From NCBI GenBank assembly GCA_902826605.1, contig CADEFM010000008.1, forward strand, positions 62,001 to 126,000: 64,000 nt of DNA. Reading direction: 5' to 3'. The DNA is from an uncultured Acidobacteriota bacterium (GTDB lineage: Bacteria > Acidobacteriota > Terriglobia > Bryobacterales > Bryobacteraceae). The notes under the pieces were generated by a model. It was not told where the DNA came from. It saw only the letters and a program-made list of their open reading frames with translations, and searched no databases. Made by a program: the position numbers and the translations under genes. This document shows, one piece after another, positions 27,038-36,382 of this stretch (position 1 is its first letter; every line of letters starts with the position of its first letter).

Positions 27038-27700
27038 ATGACGGCGCGACCTCAATACCGGCGGACTGGCGGGATTGTATTTGGCGCGCTGGCGATCCTG
27101 GCAACGTTCTATGTGGTCTACTCGGTGGTCGATACGCTCCAACAGCTGGACGCGGTGGAGCGTGATCGCGATCGCTGGCAGCGTCCGGACGAGATCCTTC
27201 GCGCTCTGGATGTCCGAGCCGGCAACTCCGTTGTCGATCTCGGATCGGGTGCGGGGTACTTCTCTTTAAAGCTCGCGCCGCTGTTGGGAGAATCCGGCCA
27301 TGTGACCGCCGTTGACCTCAGGAAGCTATCCCTGTTCTTCCTGAAGTTACGGACTTTCCGCCGCGGCTATCACAACCTTCAGCTTGTTACAGGCGAGCCA
27401 CACGATCCACATTTGCCCCCCGCCTCGGCGGATGCTGTCCTCATCTGCAACACCTACCACGAGATGAGCCAGCGGCAAGTCCTGCTTCAGCACGTTTTCC
27501 GCAGCCTGCGGAGCGGCGGTCGTGTGGTGATCGCCGACCGCGAACCCGCCGAAGGTTCATCAAACAGTCACGAGGTTGCGTTGGAGCAAGCGGCAACCGA
27601 TCTGGAGGGGGCCGGATTCCAGGTGACGCAAAAGGTCGCATCACTGCTCACCGGCCCTGACCGTGAGGTCTGGTGGCTCCTGGTTGCCACCACGCCCTAA
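27038..27700 (+). CDS. Membrane-anchored class I methyltransferase
   Basis: 220 residues. An N-terminal membrane anchor (GGIVFGALAILATFYVVYSV, residues 11-30) and a short linker come before a SAM-dependent methyltransferase core: SVVDLGSGAGYFSLKLAPLL (motif I), VTAVDLRKLS and ADAVLICNTYHEMSQRQVLL. The motifs fit small-molecule or quinone-type methyltransferases. It is placed between kdpE and the kdp structural genes in the same orientation. That position is not a standard part of Kdp clusters, so its relation to potassium uptake is unclear. Confidence 0.8.
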   Translation: MTARPQYRRTGGIVFGALAILATFYVVYSVVDTLQQLDAVERDRDRWQRPDEILRALDVRAGNSVVDLGSGAGYFSLKLAPLLGESGHVTAVDLRKLSLFFLKLRTFRRGYHNLQLVTGEPHDPHLPPASADAVLICNTYHEMSQRQVLLQHVFRSLRSGGRVVIADREPAEGSSNSHEVALEQAATDLEGAGFQVTQKVASLLTGPDREVWWLLVATTP

Positions 27701-27749
27701 CGCACAGCGGAGTCAAACGGCGCAGGTTTCGGGTGGCTTGACGCAGTGG

Positions 27750-27798
27750 CATCTTTATAACTTCTTCATGCCTTCTCTATGACTTCTTTAGGCCTTTC
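27750..27798 (+). promoter_or_regulatory. Tandem direct repeat resembling a KdpE operator
   Basis: Two adjacent 22-base copies (27755-27776 and 27777-27798) match at 16 positions; the core is TATaACTTCTTcAtGCCTT. OmpR-family regulators bind tandem repeats about two helical turns apart. The first copy starts CATCTTTATAACTTCTTCA, close to the E. coli KdpE site as I remember it (CAT, TTTATA, T-rich run, ACA). The site lies 31 bases before the first gene of the structural operon. A TTGACG at 27738 has no properly spaced -10 box. Confidence 0.5.
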
Positions 27799-27828
27799 GC
27801 CGTACGCTCGGTTGTGGGAGAAAACGAT

Positions 27829-28290
27829 ATGTCGCTCGCACTGCAAAGAATCACTCCGGCGGTGGGCCGCCCGGAGCGGCCTTCGCCCGCGACCACCGAA
27901 ACCCGCTTGAATGTCGATGTCGTCTTCAACACCGTACCAGCGACACTGACCGCCTTAAAGAAGGCCGGGGAGCTGGCGAACCGGCTGGGAGCGCATATCA
28001 CGCTGCTGGTGCCCCAGGTGGTACCGTACCCTCTGCCCCTGCAGAGCCCACCCGTGCTTCTCGATTGGAACGAGCGCCGCTTCCAGGTGATCTCAGAACA
28101 GAGTCGGGTGGAGACCACGGTGCGACTCTATCTCTGCCGGGATCGCACCGCGGCGTTGCTGAAGGCCCTGCGCCCCCATTCCCTGGTCGTCTTGGGCGGC
28201 CCCATACGCTGGTGGCCAACCTCCGAAGAACGATTGGCCCGCCAATTGCGCAATGCCGGGCACGAAGTGATTTTCGCGGAAACGGAGTAA
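27829..28290 (+). CDS. Kdp-associated protein with USP-like core, unknown function
   Basis: 153 residues from the ATG at 27829, preceded by GGGAGAA at good spacing. The region RLNVDVVFNTVPATLTALKK, AGELANRLGAHITLLVPQVV resembles the first half of a universal-stress-protein fold, and SLVVLGG plus a C-terminal strand could complete it. No ATP-binding GxxGxxGS motif is seen. It is the first gene after the KdpE-like site and two bases before a 27-codon gene, so it probably belongs to the kdp operon. I know similar genes only as hypothetical proteins next to kdp genes. Confidence 0.7.
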   Translation: MSLALQRITPAVGRPERPSPATTETRLNVDVVFNTVPATLTALKKAGELANRLGAHITLLVPQVVPYPLPLQSPPVLLDWNERRFQVISEQSRVETTVRLYLCRDRTAALLKALRPHSLVVLGGPIRWWPTSEERLARQLRNAGHEVIFAETE

Positions 28291-28292
28291 CT

Positions 28293-28376
28293 ATGCTCGA
28301 CCTGTTCTATATCGCGGTAGGTTGCCTGTTCTTGCTGGTCTGTTGGGCTTTCACGAAGGCCTGCGACAAGCTCTAG
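28293..28376 (+). CDS. 27-residue single-pass membrane peptide in the kdp operon
   Basis: MLDLFYIAVGCLFLLVCWAF followed by TKACDKL: one hydrophobic helix and a short charged tail with cysteine. It starts two bases after the preceding gene and ends eight bases before kdpF, with GGAGAA of the next site within its end. Peptides with the layout MLD..., one helix, C(D/E)(K/R)L occur, as I recall, before kdpF in other kdp operons. It is distinct from KdpF, which follows. It may be an additional small subunit or regulator of the Kdp complex. Confidence 0.6.
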   Translation: MLDLFYIAVGCLFLLVCWAFTKACDKL

Positions 28377-28384
28377 GAGAAACC

Positions 28385-28468
28385 ATGGACTACGTCATTG
28401 CCGGTATCGCATCTGTCGCACTGTTTCTGTACCTGATTTACGCGCTCCTGCGCCCTGAAAAGTTCTGA
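28385..28468 (+). CDS. kdpF: KdpF small subunit
   Basis: 27 residues, MDYVIAGIASVALFLYLIYA then LLRPEKF. One hydrophobic helix ending in the typical L(L/V)RPE(K/R)F signature of KdpF, which stabilises the KdpFABC complex in the inner membrane. GGAGAAACC lies just upstream. It is followed nine bases later by kdpA. Confidence 0.88.
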   Translation: MDYVIAGIASVALFLYLIYALLRPEKF

Positions 28469-28477
28469 GGACAAACC

Positions 28478-30244
28478 ATGACAACCGTTGGCATTCTGCA
28501 AATCGCGATCTTCCTGGGGCTGATCCTCCTCTGCACTAAACCGCTGGGATCTTTCATGGCGCGCGTATTCGACGGCGAGCGCACATTCCTTCACCCTGTG
28601 CTGCGTTGGCTGGAAACGCTCACGTACAAAGTGGCCGGGGTCAAGGAGGATGTCGAGCAGAAGTGGACACACTACGCCGCGTCGTTGCTCAGCTTCAGCA
28701 TCTTTGGTTTCGTCATCCTGTACGCGCTGCAACGGCTACAAGGCGTGCTGCCACTGAATCCCCAGGGTTTTGGCGCCGCCCAAGTCTCACCCGACCAGGC
28801 GTTCAATGTGGCGACAAGCTTCGTCACGAACACAAACTGGCAGTGGTACGCCGGCGAAGCGACCATGAGCTACTTCGTGCAGATGGCGGGGCTGGCCGTC
28901 CAAAACTTCGCTTCCGCCGCCGCCGGTATGGCCGTCGCGATTGCCCTAGTTCGAGGATTCGCCCGCCAAGAGAAAAAGACCATCGGCAACTTCTGGGTGG
29001 ATACGACGCGGGCCACGATCTATGTTCTTCTGCCGATCTCCATCCTCGGCGCACTGTTTTTCGTTTCCCAGGGAGTGGTGCAGAACCTGGTCCCCTATAC
29101 CGAGGCCACCACCGTCGAAGGCGCGAAGCAAGTGATCGCACAGGGCCCAGTCGCCTCTCAGGAAGCCATCAAGCAGCTGGGGACCAACGGTGGTGGGTTC
29201 TTCAACGCGAACTCGGCGCACCCGTTTGAGAACCCGACGCCGCTGAGCAACCTGTTCGCGATGCTCCTGATCTTCTTGATCCCCGCGGCGCTCACCCACA
29301 CCTTCGGAAAGATGGTGGGCGACACGCGCCAAGGCTGGGCGATCTTCGCAGCCATGGCGGTGATGTTCCTCATAGGCGTCTTCGTCTGCTATGGATTTGA
29401 ACAGTCCGGCAATCCGAACCTTGCGAAGCTTGGCCTTCAGACCAACGCGACCGCTGGGCAGTCCGGCGGCAACATGGAGGGCAAGGAAGTCCGCTTCGGC
29501 ATCGCGAACTCCGCCTTGTTCGCCACCGTTACCACCGACGCCAGCTGCGGCGCCGTCAATTCGATGCACGACAGCTATACACCGATCGGAGGGTTGGTTC
29601 CCATCTTCAACATGATGACCGGTGAGGTCATCTTCGGCGGAGTGGGCGCAGGGCTGTACGGGATTCTGCTGTATTGCATCCTAGCGGTGTTCATCGCCGG
29701 CCTGATGGTCGGCCGCACGCCCGAGTATCTCGGCAAGAAGATCGAGCAAAAAGAGGTCAAAATGGCGATGTTGGCCGTGATCGCCACGGCGTTCAGCATC
29801 CTATTCTTTACGGCGCTGAGCTCAGTGATTCCGTTCCCAGAAAAGGGCTACTGGAACCCTCCGGGCGCGGCGATTAACAACCTGAACAACTCGGGAGCCC
29901 ATGGGTTTAGCGAGATTCTTTACGCCTACACCAGCGGCACCGCCAACAATGGCAGCGCTTTCGCGGGTATCACGGTGAACACGCCGTGGTATGACCTGAC
30001 GATCGGCCTGGCGATGTGGATCGGCCGGTTCCTGTTCCTGATTCCGCTGCTGGCCGCGGCCGGAAATCTGGTGGCGAAGAAAAGAGTCGCGGCCACTGCC
30101 GGTACGTTCCCGACTCACGGACCGCTGTTCGTCGGATTGCTGGTGGGGACCGTATTCATCGTGGGCGCGCTGACGTTCATTCCCGCTTTGTCGCTGGGAC
30201 CCATCGTTGAGCACTATCTGATGCACGCCGGGAACACGTTCTAG
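28478..30244 (+). CDS. kdpA: Potassium-transporting ATPase subunit KdpA
   Basis: 588 residues with many membrane segments. KdpA hallmarks are visible: [31 protein letters not shown], the filter region [19 protein letters not shown] and the later repeat with [19 protein letters not shown]. KdpA is the K+-selecting channel-like subunit. The length is normal, and the gene has a GAGG ribosome site before the ATG. It lies between kdpF and kdpB. Confidence 0.97.
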   Translation: MTTVGILQIAIFLGLILLCTKPLGSFMARVFDGERTFLHPVLRWLETLTYKVAGVKEDVEQKWTHYAASLLSFSIFGFVILYALQRLQGVLPLNPQGFGAAQVSPDQAFNVATSFVTNTNWQWYAGEATMSYFVQMAGLAVQNFASAAAGMAVAIALVRGFARQEKKTIGNFWVDTTRATIYVLLPISILGALFFVSQGVVQNLVPYTEATTVEGAKQVIAQGPVASQEAIKQLGTNGGGFFNANSAHPFENPTPLSNLFAMLLIFLIPAALTHTFGKMVGDTRQGWAIFAAMAVMFLIGVFVCYGFEQSGNPNLAKLGLQTNATAGQSGGNMEGKEVRFGIANSALFATVTTDASCGAVNSMHDSYTPIGGLVPIFNMMTGEVIFGGVGAGLYGILLYCILAVFIAGLMVGRTPEYLGKKIEQKEVKMAMLAVIATAFSILFFTALSSVIPFPEKGYWNPPGAAINNLNNSGAHGFSEILYAYTSGTANNGSAFAGITVNTPWYDLTIGLAMWIGRFLFLIPLLAAAGNLVAKKRVAATAGTFPTHGPLFVGLLVGTVFIVGALTFIPALSLGPIVEHYLMHAGNTF

Positions 30245-30269
30245 AGAGTTGAAACGAGGAAACCCTTCT

Positions 30270-32399
30270 ATGCCTACCGCCATCGCGCCCCGCACTACAC
30301 AGCCTCAGGCATCCGGTGACGACCTGACCTCGCTTCTGCCGAAGAAGCTGGCTCATGCGCGCCCGCTGTTCGATCCTTCGATCGTCGCGCGCGCCACCAA
30401 GGCGTCCTTCGCGAAGCTCAATCCGGTCACGCTACTCAAGAACCCGGTGATGTTCGTGGTGGAGGCCGGCGCTGCCCTGACGACCGTGTTTCTCATCCGG
30501 GACATGGCCACTGGCGCTGGCGACATCGGCTTTCAAGTTCAGATCTCGCTTTGGCTGTGGTTCACCGTGCTCTTCGCCAATTTCGCGGAAGCGATGGCAG
30601 AGGCGCGCGGAAAGGCCCAGGCGGACGCCCTCCGCAAGACGAAGACGGACGTGATTGCGAAACGGCTCACGAGCGCCGGAACGCTCGAACAGGTGGCGGG
30701 TTCCAGCTTGCGCATGGGCGATGTGGTCGTTTGCGATGCAGGCGATCTGATTCCCGGTGACGGCGAAGTCATCGAAGGCATCGCCACGGTGGACGAGTCC
30801 GTGATCACTGGCGAAAGCGCGCCCGTGATTCGCGAGTCCGGCGGCGATCGCAGCGCCGTCACCGGCGGCACCAAGGTCCTGTCCGACCAGATCCGCATCA
30901 AGATCACATCGAATCCGGGCGAAACGTTTCTGGATCGCATGATTGCTCTGGTGGAAGGTGCGGAACGCCAGAAGACCCCCAACGAAGTCGCCCTGAACAT
31001 CCTGATCGCCGGACTCACGCTGATCTTCTTGCTGGCGGTTGTCACACTCCAGCCGTTTGCGATCTTCAGCGTCGCGCAGGCCGGTTCCGGAACAACCCCG
31101 ACCGTCGCCGTGCTCGTCTCGTTGCTGGTGTGCCTGATCCCCACCACGATCGGCGGCCTGCTGTCGGCGATCGGAATCGCGGGCATGGACCGTGTGATGC
31201 AGCACAACGTGCTGGCCATGAGCGGCAAGGCCGTGGAAGCGGCCGGCGACGTAAACTCCCTGCTGCTCGACAAGACGGGTACGATCACGCTTGGCAACCG
31301 CCAGGCCGTCGAGTTCCTGCCGGTGAACGGCGTCACGTCCGAACTTTTGGCCGATGCGGCTCAATTGTCGAGCCTCGCGGACGAAACGCCCGAGGGCCGC
31401 TCGGTGGTTGTGCTCGCAAAGGAAAAGTACGGCCTGCGCGGGCGTCACATCCCCGAACACGAAGCAACCTTCATCCCATTCACGGCCTACACGCGCATGA
31501 GCGGCGTCGATTTCGAGGGCCGGCAGTTGCGCAAGGGGTCAACCGACGCCATCGCGAAGTTCGTCACGGAACGTGGCGGCGAGGTGCCCGGCAACTTCCA
31601 GGAAATGAGCGATCGGATTGCGCGGGCCGGCGGCACGCCCTTGGGCGTGGCGGACGGCAGCCGCCTCCTCGGAGTGATCCATCTGAAGGATGTGGTCAAG
31701 GGTGGAATGAAGGAGCGCATCGGGCAGCTGCGCCGCATGGGCATCCGCAGCATCATGATCACGGGTGATAACCCGCTAACCGCCGCGGCCATCGCGGCCG
31801 AAGCAGGAGTTGACGATTTCCTGGCCCAGGCCACACCCAAGGACAAGCTGGAGTACATCCGTAAGGAGCAAGCGGAAGGACGCTTAGTTGCGATGACGGG
31901 CGATGGCACCAACGACGCACCCGCGCTGGCCCAAGCCGACGTCGGATTGGCGATGAATACAGGTACGGCCGCGGCGAAAGAAGCGGGCAACATGGTGGAT
32001 CTCGACAGCAACCCCACCAAGCTGATCGAGGTCGTGGCGATCGGCAAGCAGTTGTTGATCACCCGCGGTGCGCTGACCACATTCTCGATTGCCAACGACG
32101 TCGCAAAATATTTCGCCATCATCCCCGCGATGTTCATGGTGACGTATCCGGCGCTCGCCAAGCTCAACATCATGGGCTTGCACACGTCGCGGAGTGCGGT
32201 GCTTTCCGCGGTCATCTTTAACGCGCTGATCATCATCGCGCTGGTACCGCTGGCCCTGCGCGGCGTGAAGTACCGTCCTCTGGATGCCGCTAGCCTGCTG
32301 CGGCGAAACCTGCTCGTTTACGGAATCGGCGGGCTCGTCGCGCCATTTCCCGGCATCTGGGTCATCGATCAGCTGCTGGTCGCGCTGCGTCTCGCATAA
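30270..32399 (+). CDS. kdpB: Potassium-transporting ATPase subunit KdpB
   Basis: 709 residues from the ATG at 30270, chosen because GAGGAAA stands eight bases upstream; the frame opens slightly earlier with a TTG. P-type ATPase motifs are intact: [16 protein letters not shown] (actuator), [16 protein letters not shown] (phospho-Asp), [18 protein letters not shown] and [20 protein letters not shown]. KdpB hydrolyses ATP to drive K+ through KdpA. The serine of TGES, whose phosphorylation inhibits E. coli KdpFABC, is present. Confidence 0.97.
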   Translation: MPTAIAPRTTQPQASGDDLTSLLPKKLAHARPLFDPSIVARATKASFAKLNPVTLLKNPVMFVVEAGAALTTVFLIRDMATGAGDIGFQVQISLWLWFTVLFANFAEAMAEARGKAQADALRKTKTDVIAKRLTSAGTLEQVAGSSLRMGDVVVCDAGDLIPGDGEVIEGIATVDESVITGESAPVIRESGGDRSAVTGGTKVLSDQIRIKITSNPGETFLDRMIALVEGAERQKTPNEVALNILIAGLTLIFLLAVVTLQPFAIFSVAQAGSGTTPTVAVLVSLLVCLIPTTIGGLLSAIGIAGMDRVMQHNVLAMSGKAVEAAGDVNSLLLDKTGTITLGNRQAVEFLPVNGVTSELLADAAQLSSLADETPEGRSVVVLAKEKYGLRGRHIPEHEATFIPFTAYTRMSGVDFEGRQLRKGSTDAIAKFVTERGGEVPGNFQEMSDRIARAGGTPLGVADGSRLLGVIHLKDVVKGGMKERIGQLRRMGIRSIMITGDNPLTAAAIAAEAGVDDFLAQATPKDKLEYIRKEQAEGRLVAMTGDGTNDAPALAQADVGLAMNTGTAAAKEAGNMVDLDSNPTKLIEVVAIGKQLLITRGALTTFSIANDVAKYFAIIPAMFMVTYPALAKLNIMGLHTSRSAVLSAVIFNALIIIALVPLALRGVKYRPLDAASLLRRNLLVYGIGGLVAPFPGIWVIDQLLVALRLA

Positions 32400-32411
32400 G
32401 GAGAGAAAATT

Positions 32412-33011
32412 ATGTGGCAACAACTGCTTCCCGGACTCCGCATTAAACTGTTCATGACGCTGGTACTCGGTATCTTGTATCCACTGGCAATCACGGGCAT
32501 CAGCCAAGTATTCTTTCCCCATCAGGCGAACGGCAGCCTCATTACGGAGAACGGCAAGGTGATCGGTTCCCAACTCATCGGTCAGAGTTTCGCCCTGCCG
32601 GAGTACTTCCATTCACGGCCATCGAACGCAGGCGCCAATGGATACGACGCAACGGCGTCCGGCGGTTTCAATCAAGGCCCCACCAGCAAGAAGCTGGTGG
32701 ACCGGGTAGCCGCAGCCGTCGAGCGCTTCCACGCGGAGAATCCCGGCCACAGCGGGCCCATCCCGGCGGATCTAGTGACGGGTTCGGCTAGCGGCCTGGA
32801 CCCCCACATCAGCCCCGACGCTGCGCGCGCGCAGGCCGGCCGGGTGGCGAAACTTCGCGGCGCGCCCCTGGCGCGAGTCAACGAACTGATCGCGCAATTT
32901 ACCGAAACACCGGATCTGGGCGTGCTCGGGGAACCGCGTGTAAACGTGTTGCTCTTGGACCTGGAACTCAACCGGCGTTTTCCAATGCAGTCTTCTAGTA
33001 GCCCAAAATGA
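32412..33011 (+). CDS. kdpC: Potassium-transporting ATPase subunit KdpC
   Basis: 199 residues with one N-terminal membrane helix (RIKLFMTLVLGILYPLAITG) and the KdpC pattern: GSQLIGQSF, YFHSRPSNAGANGYDATAS and VTGSASGLDPHISPDAARAQ. It completes the KdpFABC complex. AGGAGAG stands before its ATG. The stop overlaps the next gene by four bases. Confidence 0.96.
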   Translation: MWQQLLPGLRIKLFMTLVLGILYPLAITGISQVFFPHQANGSLITENGKVIGSQLIGQSFALPEYFHSRPSNAGANGYDATASGGFNQGPTSKKLVDRVAAAVERFHAENPGHSGPIPADLVTGSASGLDPHISPDAARAQAGRVAKLRGAPLARVNELIAQFTETPDLGVLGEPRVNVLLLDLELNRRFPMQSSSSPK

Positions 33012-34099
33012 CGAGTGAGATGCGCAGACGATCTCCGGACGAACTGCTCCGCGAATATCAGGCCGAGGAGACGGCGGCTGCCAGCGGACAGTTGAAAGTC
33101 TTCCTCGGCTACGCTTCGGGAGTGGGCAAGTCATTCCGTATGCTGGATGAAGCCCGCAGACGCCGCGAACGAGGCGCAGACGTAGTAGTCGGCGCCATTC
33201 AGACCAAAGTCCCACCTGAAGTGGAGGCGCTCCTGGGTAAGCTGGACGTGATTCCCTTGCAGTCTGTCGCGGATCGCTCCTTAATCGATGTGGAAGCGCT
33301 TCTGCGCCGCCGGCCGGGAGTTTGCGTCATTGACGGGCTCGCTTACGATAATCCTCCAGGAGCGCCCCGCCAACATCGCTGGCAAGACGTTCAGCTGCTT
33401 CTGGACGCGGGCATCCATGTCATCGCCTCCATCAACATCCAATACATTGCCGAGTTGCGCGATCAAGTGGAGGCGATTACGGGGAAGCGCGTTCAGGAAA
33501 CGGTTCCCGTTTCCTTTGTCAGGAACGCATCCGATATTGAGATCGTCGATGCTCCGCCGGAAGAGCCGCTCGAACGGTCCGTGGAACAGCAGGTCGATGC
33601 CGAGCGGCGCGCCCGTCAACTATCCCGGCTGCGGGAACTCGCGTTGGTGCTGGCCGCCGACGTCGTTGATCATCAACTCACCGAATATCTGGAACGGCAC
33701 GGCATCCACCAACAATTCCGTACGCAGGAACGCATTCTTGTGTGCGTCACTCCCCGCGCCAATATTCACGAAATGATGGAGACCGCGCTAACCATCGCGG
33801 AAAGGTTTCACGCGGAACTGATCGTAGCGTATGTCCATCAGCCGAATCTAGCCGAAGAGGACCGGGTCGCCCTGGAGGAGCGGCTGACCATCGCGCGCAC
33901 GGCGGGCGCGCATGTGGAACTTCTCGAAGGCGACGATCCCGCTGAGGTGCTCCTGCGGTTCGCAAGATCCAGAGGGGTCACTCAGATCTTTGTTGGCCAT
34001 TCACAACGAGTGGGATTGAAGGCGCGTATTTTGGGCAACCCCATAGACCGGCTGATCGGATCCGCCACCGGCATGGACGTGCGAGTCTTTCCCCAATAG
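33008..34099 (+). CDS. KdpD N-terminal half, copy 1 (KdpD domain plus USP), degenerate
   Basis: 363 residues: the KdpD N-terminal domain with Walker A GYASGVGKS (residues 34-42), then a USP-type domain from about residue 240 (ERILVCVTPRANIHEMMETA, QIFVGHSQR). No membrane or kinase domain follows. The Walker B region reads VIDGLAYDNPPGAPRQHRWQ where copy 2 has AVDEFPHTNIPG, so the DE pair and the HTN motif are altered. Its ATG overlaps the kdpC stop, so it is co-translated with kdpC. It probably senses ions or nucleotides for the separately encoded kinase half. Confidence 0.85.
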   Translation: MTSEMRRRSPDELLREYQAEETAAASGQLKVFLGYASGVGKSFRMLDEARRRRERGADVVVGAIQTKVPPEVEALLGKLDVIPLQSVADRSLIDVEALLRRRPGVCVIDGLAYDNPPGAPRQHRWQDVQLLLDAGIHVIASINIQYIAELRDQVEAITGKRVQETVPVSFVRNASDIEIVDAPPEEPLERSVEQQVDAERRARQLSRLRELALVLAADVVDHQLTEYLERHGIHQQFRTQERILVCVTPRANIHEMMETALTIAERFHAELIVAYVHQPNLAEEDRVALEERLTIARTAGAHVELLEGDDPAEVLLRFARSRGVTQIFVGHSQRVGLKARILGNPIDRLIGSATGMDVRVFPQ

Positions 34100-34106
34100 A
34101 GACCAG

Positions 34107-35186
34107 ATGTCACCAGGGAAACTCAAGATCTTCATGGGCTACGCCGCCGGCGTCGGCAAGACCTACAAGATGCTGGAGGAGGCTCACGCCTTGAAGGCGG
34201 ATGGAGTGGATGTCGTGGTCGGATACTTCGAGCCGCACGGGCGCAAGGATACCATCGCCAAGACCACGGATCTGGAGATGATTCCTCGTCGAAAGATTGA
34301 GTATCGCGGCACCGTATTCGAAGAGATGGACACTCCAGCGATCCTCTCGCGGCGCCCGCAGGTATGTGCCGTCGACGAGTTTCCTCACACGAACATTCCC
34401 GGCGCGGAACGCGCAAAACGCTGGGAAGACGTCCAGGTTCTGCTCGACGCAGGGATCGACGTGTTGACCACGATGAACATTCAGCATCTGGAAAGCTTGA
34501 ATGACCAGGTGTGGCACATCACCGGGATTCGAGTGCGCGAGACAATTCCGGATTGGGTGGTACAGAGGGCTGACGAAGTGGTCATGATGGACCTCACGCC
34601 ACAGGCGTTGCTGAATCGCCTGGAACGCGGTGTTGTCTACGCGCGGGAAAAAGCAGAGCAGGCCCGAAAAAACTTCTTCCGCGAGCAGATTCTGGTGGCT
34701 CTGCGCGAACTCGCGCTACGGCAGGCCGCCCATGAGGTCGAGCACCGTTTGGAGAATGAAAACACCTCCCCTGAAGAGGTCCCAGGCCGGCGGCATAAGA
34801 TCCTGATGTTGGTCACGGCCGACCCTGAATCGGTCATGTTGATCCGCCGTGCGAAGCGCATGGGCGATTTTATGGCGGCGGAATGCTTCGCGGTTGCCAT
34901 GCAGTCGTCAACCGGTCAGGATAAAATCGAGAAGCATCTGAATTTCGCGCGAAACCTGCATATCGAGACGCGACTTTTGGAAGGCGAGGACGTGGTGAGC
35001 ACACTCTTGGACTTCGCGCGCTTGAATCAAATCACCCAAATCTTTCTCGCCCGTTCCAAGGTTGGAGTGTCGTGGTTCCGAGTCCCGTCGCAGGATCTAG
35101 CGCAAAGCATCGTCCGTTTCGCCAAGGACATGCAGATTGTGATCGTCTCACAAGCGCAACCGACCTTCGATTCGCCAGCGAAGTAA
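34107..35186 (+). CDS. KdpD N-terminal half, copy 2 (KdpD domain plus USP)
   Basis: 359 residues with Walker A GYAAGVGKT (11-19), canonical AVDEFPHTNIPGAERAKRWE and VLTTMNIQHLESLNDQVWHI, and a USP-type domain from about residue 230 (KILMLVTADPESVMLIRRAK, QIFLARSKVGVSWFRV). It ends after the USP domain; the DUF4118 and kinase domains of full KdpD are missing and lie at 24833-26296. It starts seven bases after copy 1. The canonical motifs suggest this copy is the active nucleotide-binding sensor, and copy 1 the divergent partner. USP domains of some KdpD proteins bind c-di-AMP. Confidence 0.87.
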   Translation: MSPGKLKIFMGYAAGVGKTYKMLEEAHALKADGVDVVVGYFEPHGRKDTIAKTTDLEMIPRRKIEYRGTVFEEMDTPAILSRRPQVCAVDEFPHTNIPGAERAKRWEDVQVLLDAGIDVLTTMNIQHLESLNDQVWHITGIRVRETIPDWVVQRADEVVMMDLTPQALLNRLERGVVYAREKAEQARKNFFREQILVALRELALRQAAHEVEHRLENENTSPEEVPGRRHKILMLVTADPESVMLIRRAKRMGDFMAAECFAVAMQSSTGQDKIEKHLNFARNLHIETRLLEGEDVVSTLLDFARLNQITQIFLARSKVGVSWFRVPSQDLAQSIVRFAKDMQIVIVSQAQPTFDSPAK

Positions 35187-35314
35187 TCGGGCAGTTCAGC
35201 AACTCTGGCCGCCAGCGCCTTGTCGATCCAATTCCGACCCATATCCAACACTTCAAATGGCCAGCCGGCAATCACCACAAGATTGCCGGGCTTTGGGGAT
35301 TCATCAAAATACAC
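35171..35314 (-). pseudogene. C-terminal fragment of a CorC/HlyC-type (CNNM) transporter
   Basis: On the minus strand the 48 codons from 35314 read VYFDESPKPGNLVVIAGWPF, EVLDMGRNWIDKALAARVAE, LPDYFAGE. The GWPFEVLDMGRNWIDK stretch matches the CorC_HlyC domain ending found in hemolysin C/CNNM magnesium-transporter homologues. Nothing of the membrane or CBS domains remains upstream, where the frame stops at 35327. The original stop seems lost, as the frame runs on into the kdpD copy. Loss of the 5' part probably came with insertion of the IS1-like unit next to it. Confidence 0.5.
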
Positions 35315-35415
35315 GAGGAACAGACCTCACCGCGAACCACTCGCAGGCTGAGTTCTTCGAGCAGGCGGTGAAAGGGAACCGGACGCGTCGCCGATGGATC
35401 AGGGCCCCCAGTTTC

Positions 35416-36357
35416 ATGACGTGCCCCACTTGCAAAGCTGATGCGCAGCGGTTCGGAACCAACCGAAACGGTAGCCAGCGGTTTCGTTGCGTGGAGTGCA
35501 AAAAGACGTTCAGCGCCAAACTCTCAGATCGGATCGTAGGCTCTACTGTCCCGCTTACCCAGGTTGAAAAAGTTCTGCAACTCCTCATCGAAGGTTGCTC
35601 CGTGCGGTCCGCTGAGCGCATCAGCGGCCTACACCGCGATACAATTCTCAAGCTGCTGGTTGCTGCTGGCGAGCAATGCGAAAAGCTCATGGGCCGTCTA
35701 ATCGTCAACGTTCCGGTGGCCGATGTGGAATGTGACGAACTGTGGGGAATAGTAGCCAAGAAAAATAAGCGCGTGAAGTCAGAAGATGATGCGAGCTTTG
35801 GCGATGCGTACACGTTCGTAGCGATTGAGCGCAATACCAAACTCGTTCTGAATTTCGCGCTCGGTAAGCGCAATCAAGCGACCACAGATGTTTTCATCGA
35901 AGGACTGCGGCACGCTACTAGCGGCAAACAGAAATTTCAAATCACAACGGATGGCTTCGCGCCTTACCGCTCCGCGATCACTACAACGTTGCATGATCGC
36001 ATCAGCGGCTTCGCGCAACTCATCAAGGTTTATCGCTCGCCCCAGGAGAGGGAGGCGCGGTATTCACCTGCTGAGGTTGCATCCGTGGAGGTAATCCCAA
36101 TCTACGGAGACCCAGACCCCAAACGTATCTGCACTTCGATTGTGGAGCGCCAAAACCTGACCATGCGGATGCAGATGCGTCGCCTTACGCGCTTGACCAA
36201 TGGCTTCTCTAAGAAATGGGAAAATCTGTGGGCTGCGCTCTGTCTGCACTTCGCCTATTACAACTTCTGCAAGATTCATCGCTCGATTCGCGTTACCCCT
36301 GCGATGCAGGCGGGCATCACGGATCACGTGTGGGACATTGCCGAACTGTTAATATGA
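35416..36357 (+). mobile_element. IS1-like transposase gene
   Basis: 313 residues from the ATG at 35416. A zinc ribbon (MTCPTCKADAQRFG, FRCVECKKTF) and helix-turn-helix (SVRSAERISGLHRDTILKLL) are followed by an IS1-type catalytic core: VECDELWGIV, ITTDGFAPYRSAI and SIVERQNLTMRMQMRRLTRL (D-D-E-like). The frame is open 53 codons further upstream but without protein character. An ATG-overlapping 11-bp repeat (CCCCAGTTTCA) recurs at 36614. I could not define convincing inverted repeats at both ends; the right end may be at GGTACTGTCCTAAAT read from 36615 leftward. It is about two-thirds identical over its last 115 residues to the truncated copy at 37882. Confidence 0.85.
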
Positions 36358-36382
36358 ACACGTTCCCGATTAATGGCCTTCT

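Noticed and set aside
27738-27761. TTGACG plus TATAAC as the kdp promoter
   Set aside because: The spacer would be only 12 bases, too short for a sigma-70 promoter; the TATAAC is better explained as part of the KdpE-like repeat.
30432-31460. Long open frame of 342 codons on the minus strand
   Set aside because: It lies entirely within kdpB on the opposite strand, is rich in His, Arg and Gln, and is a normal by-product of GC-rich codon use.
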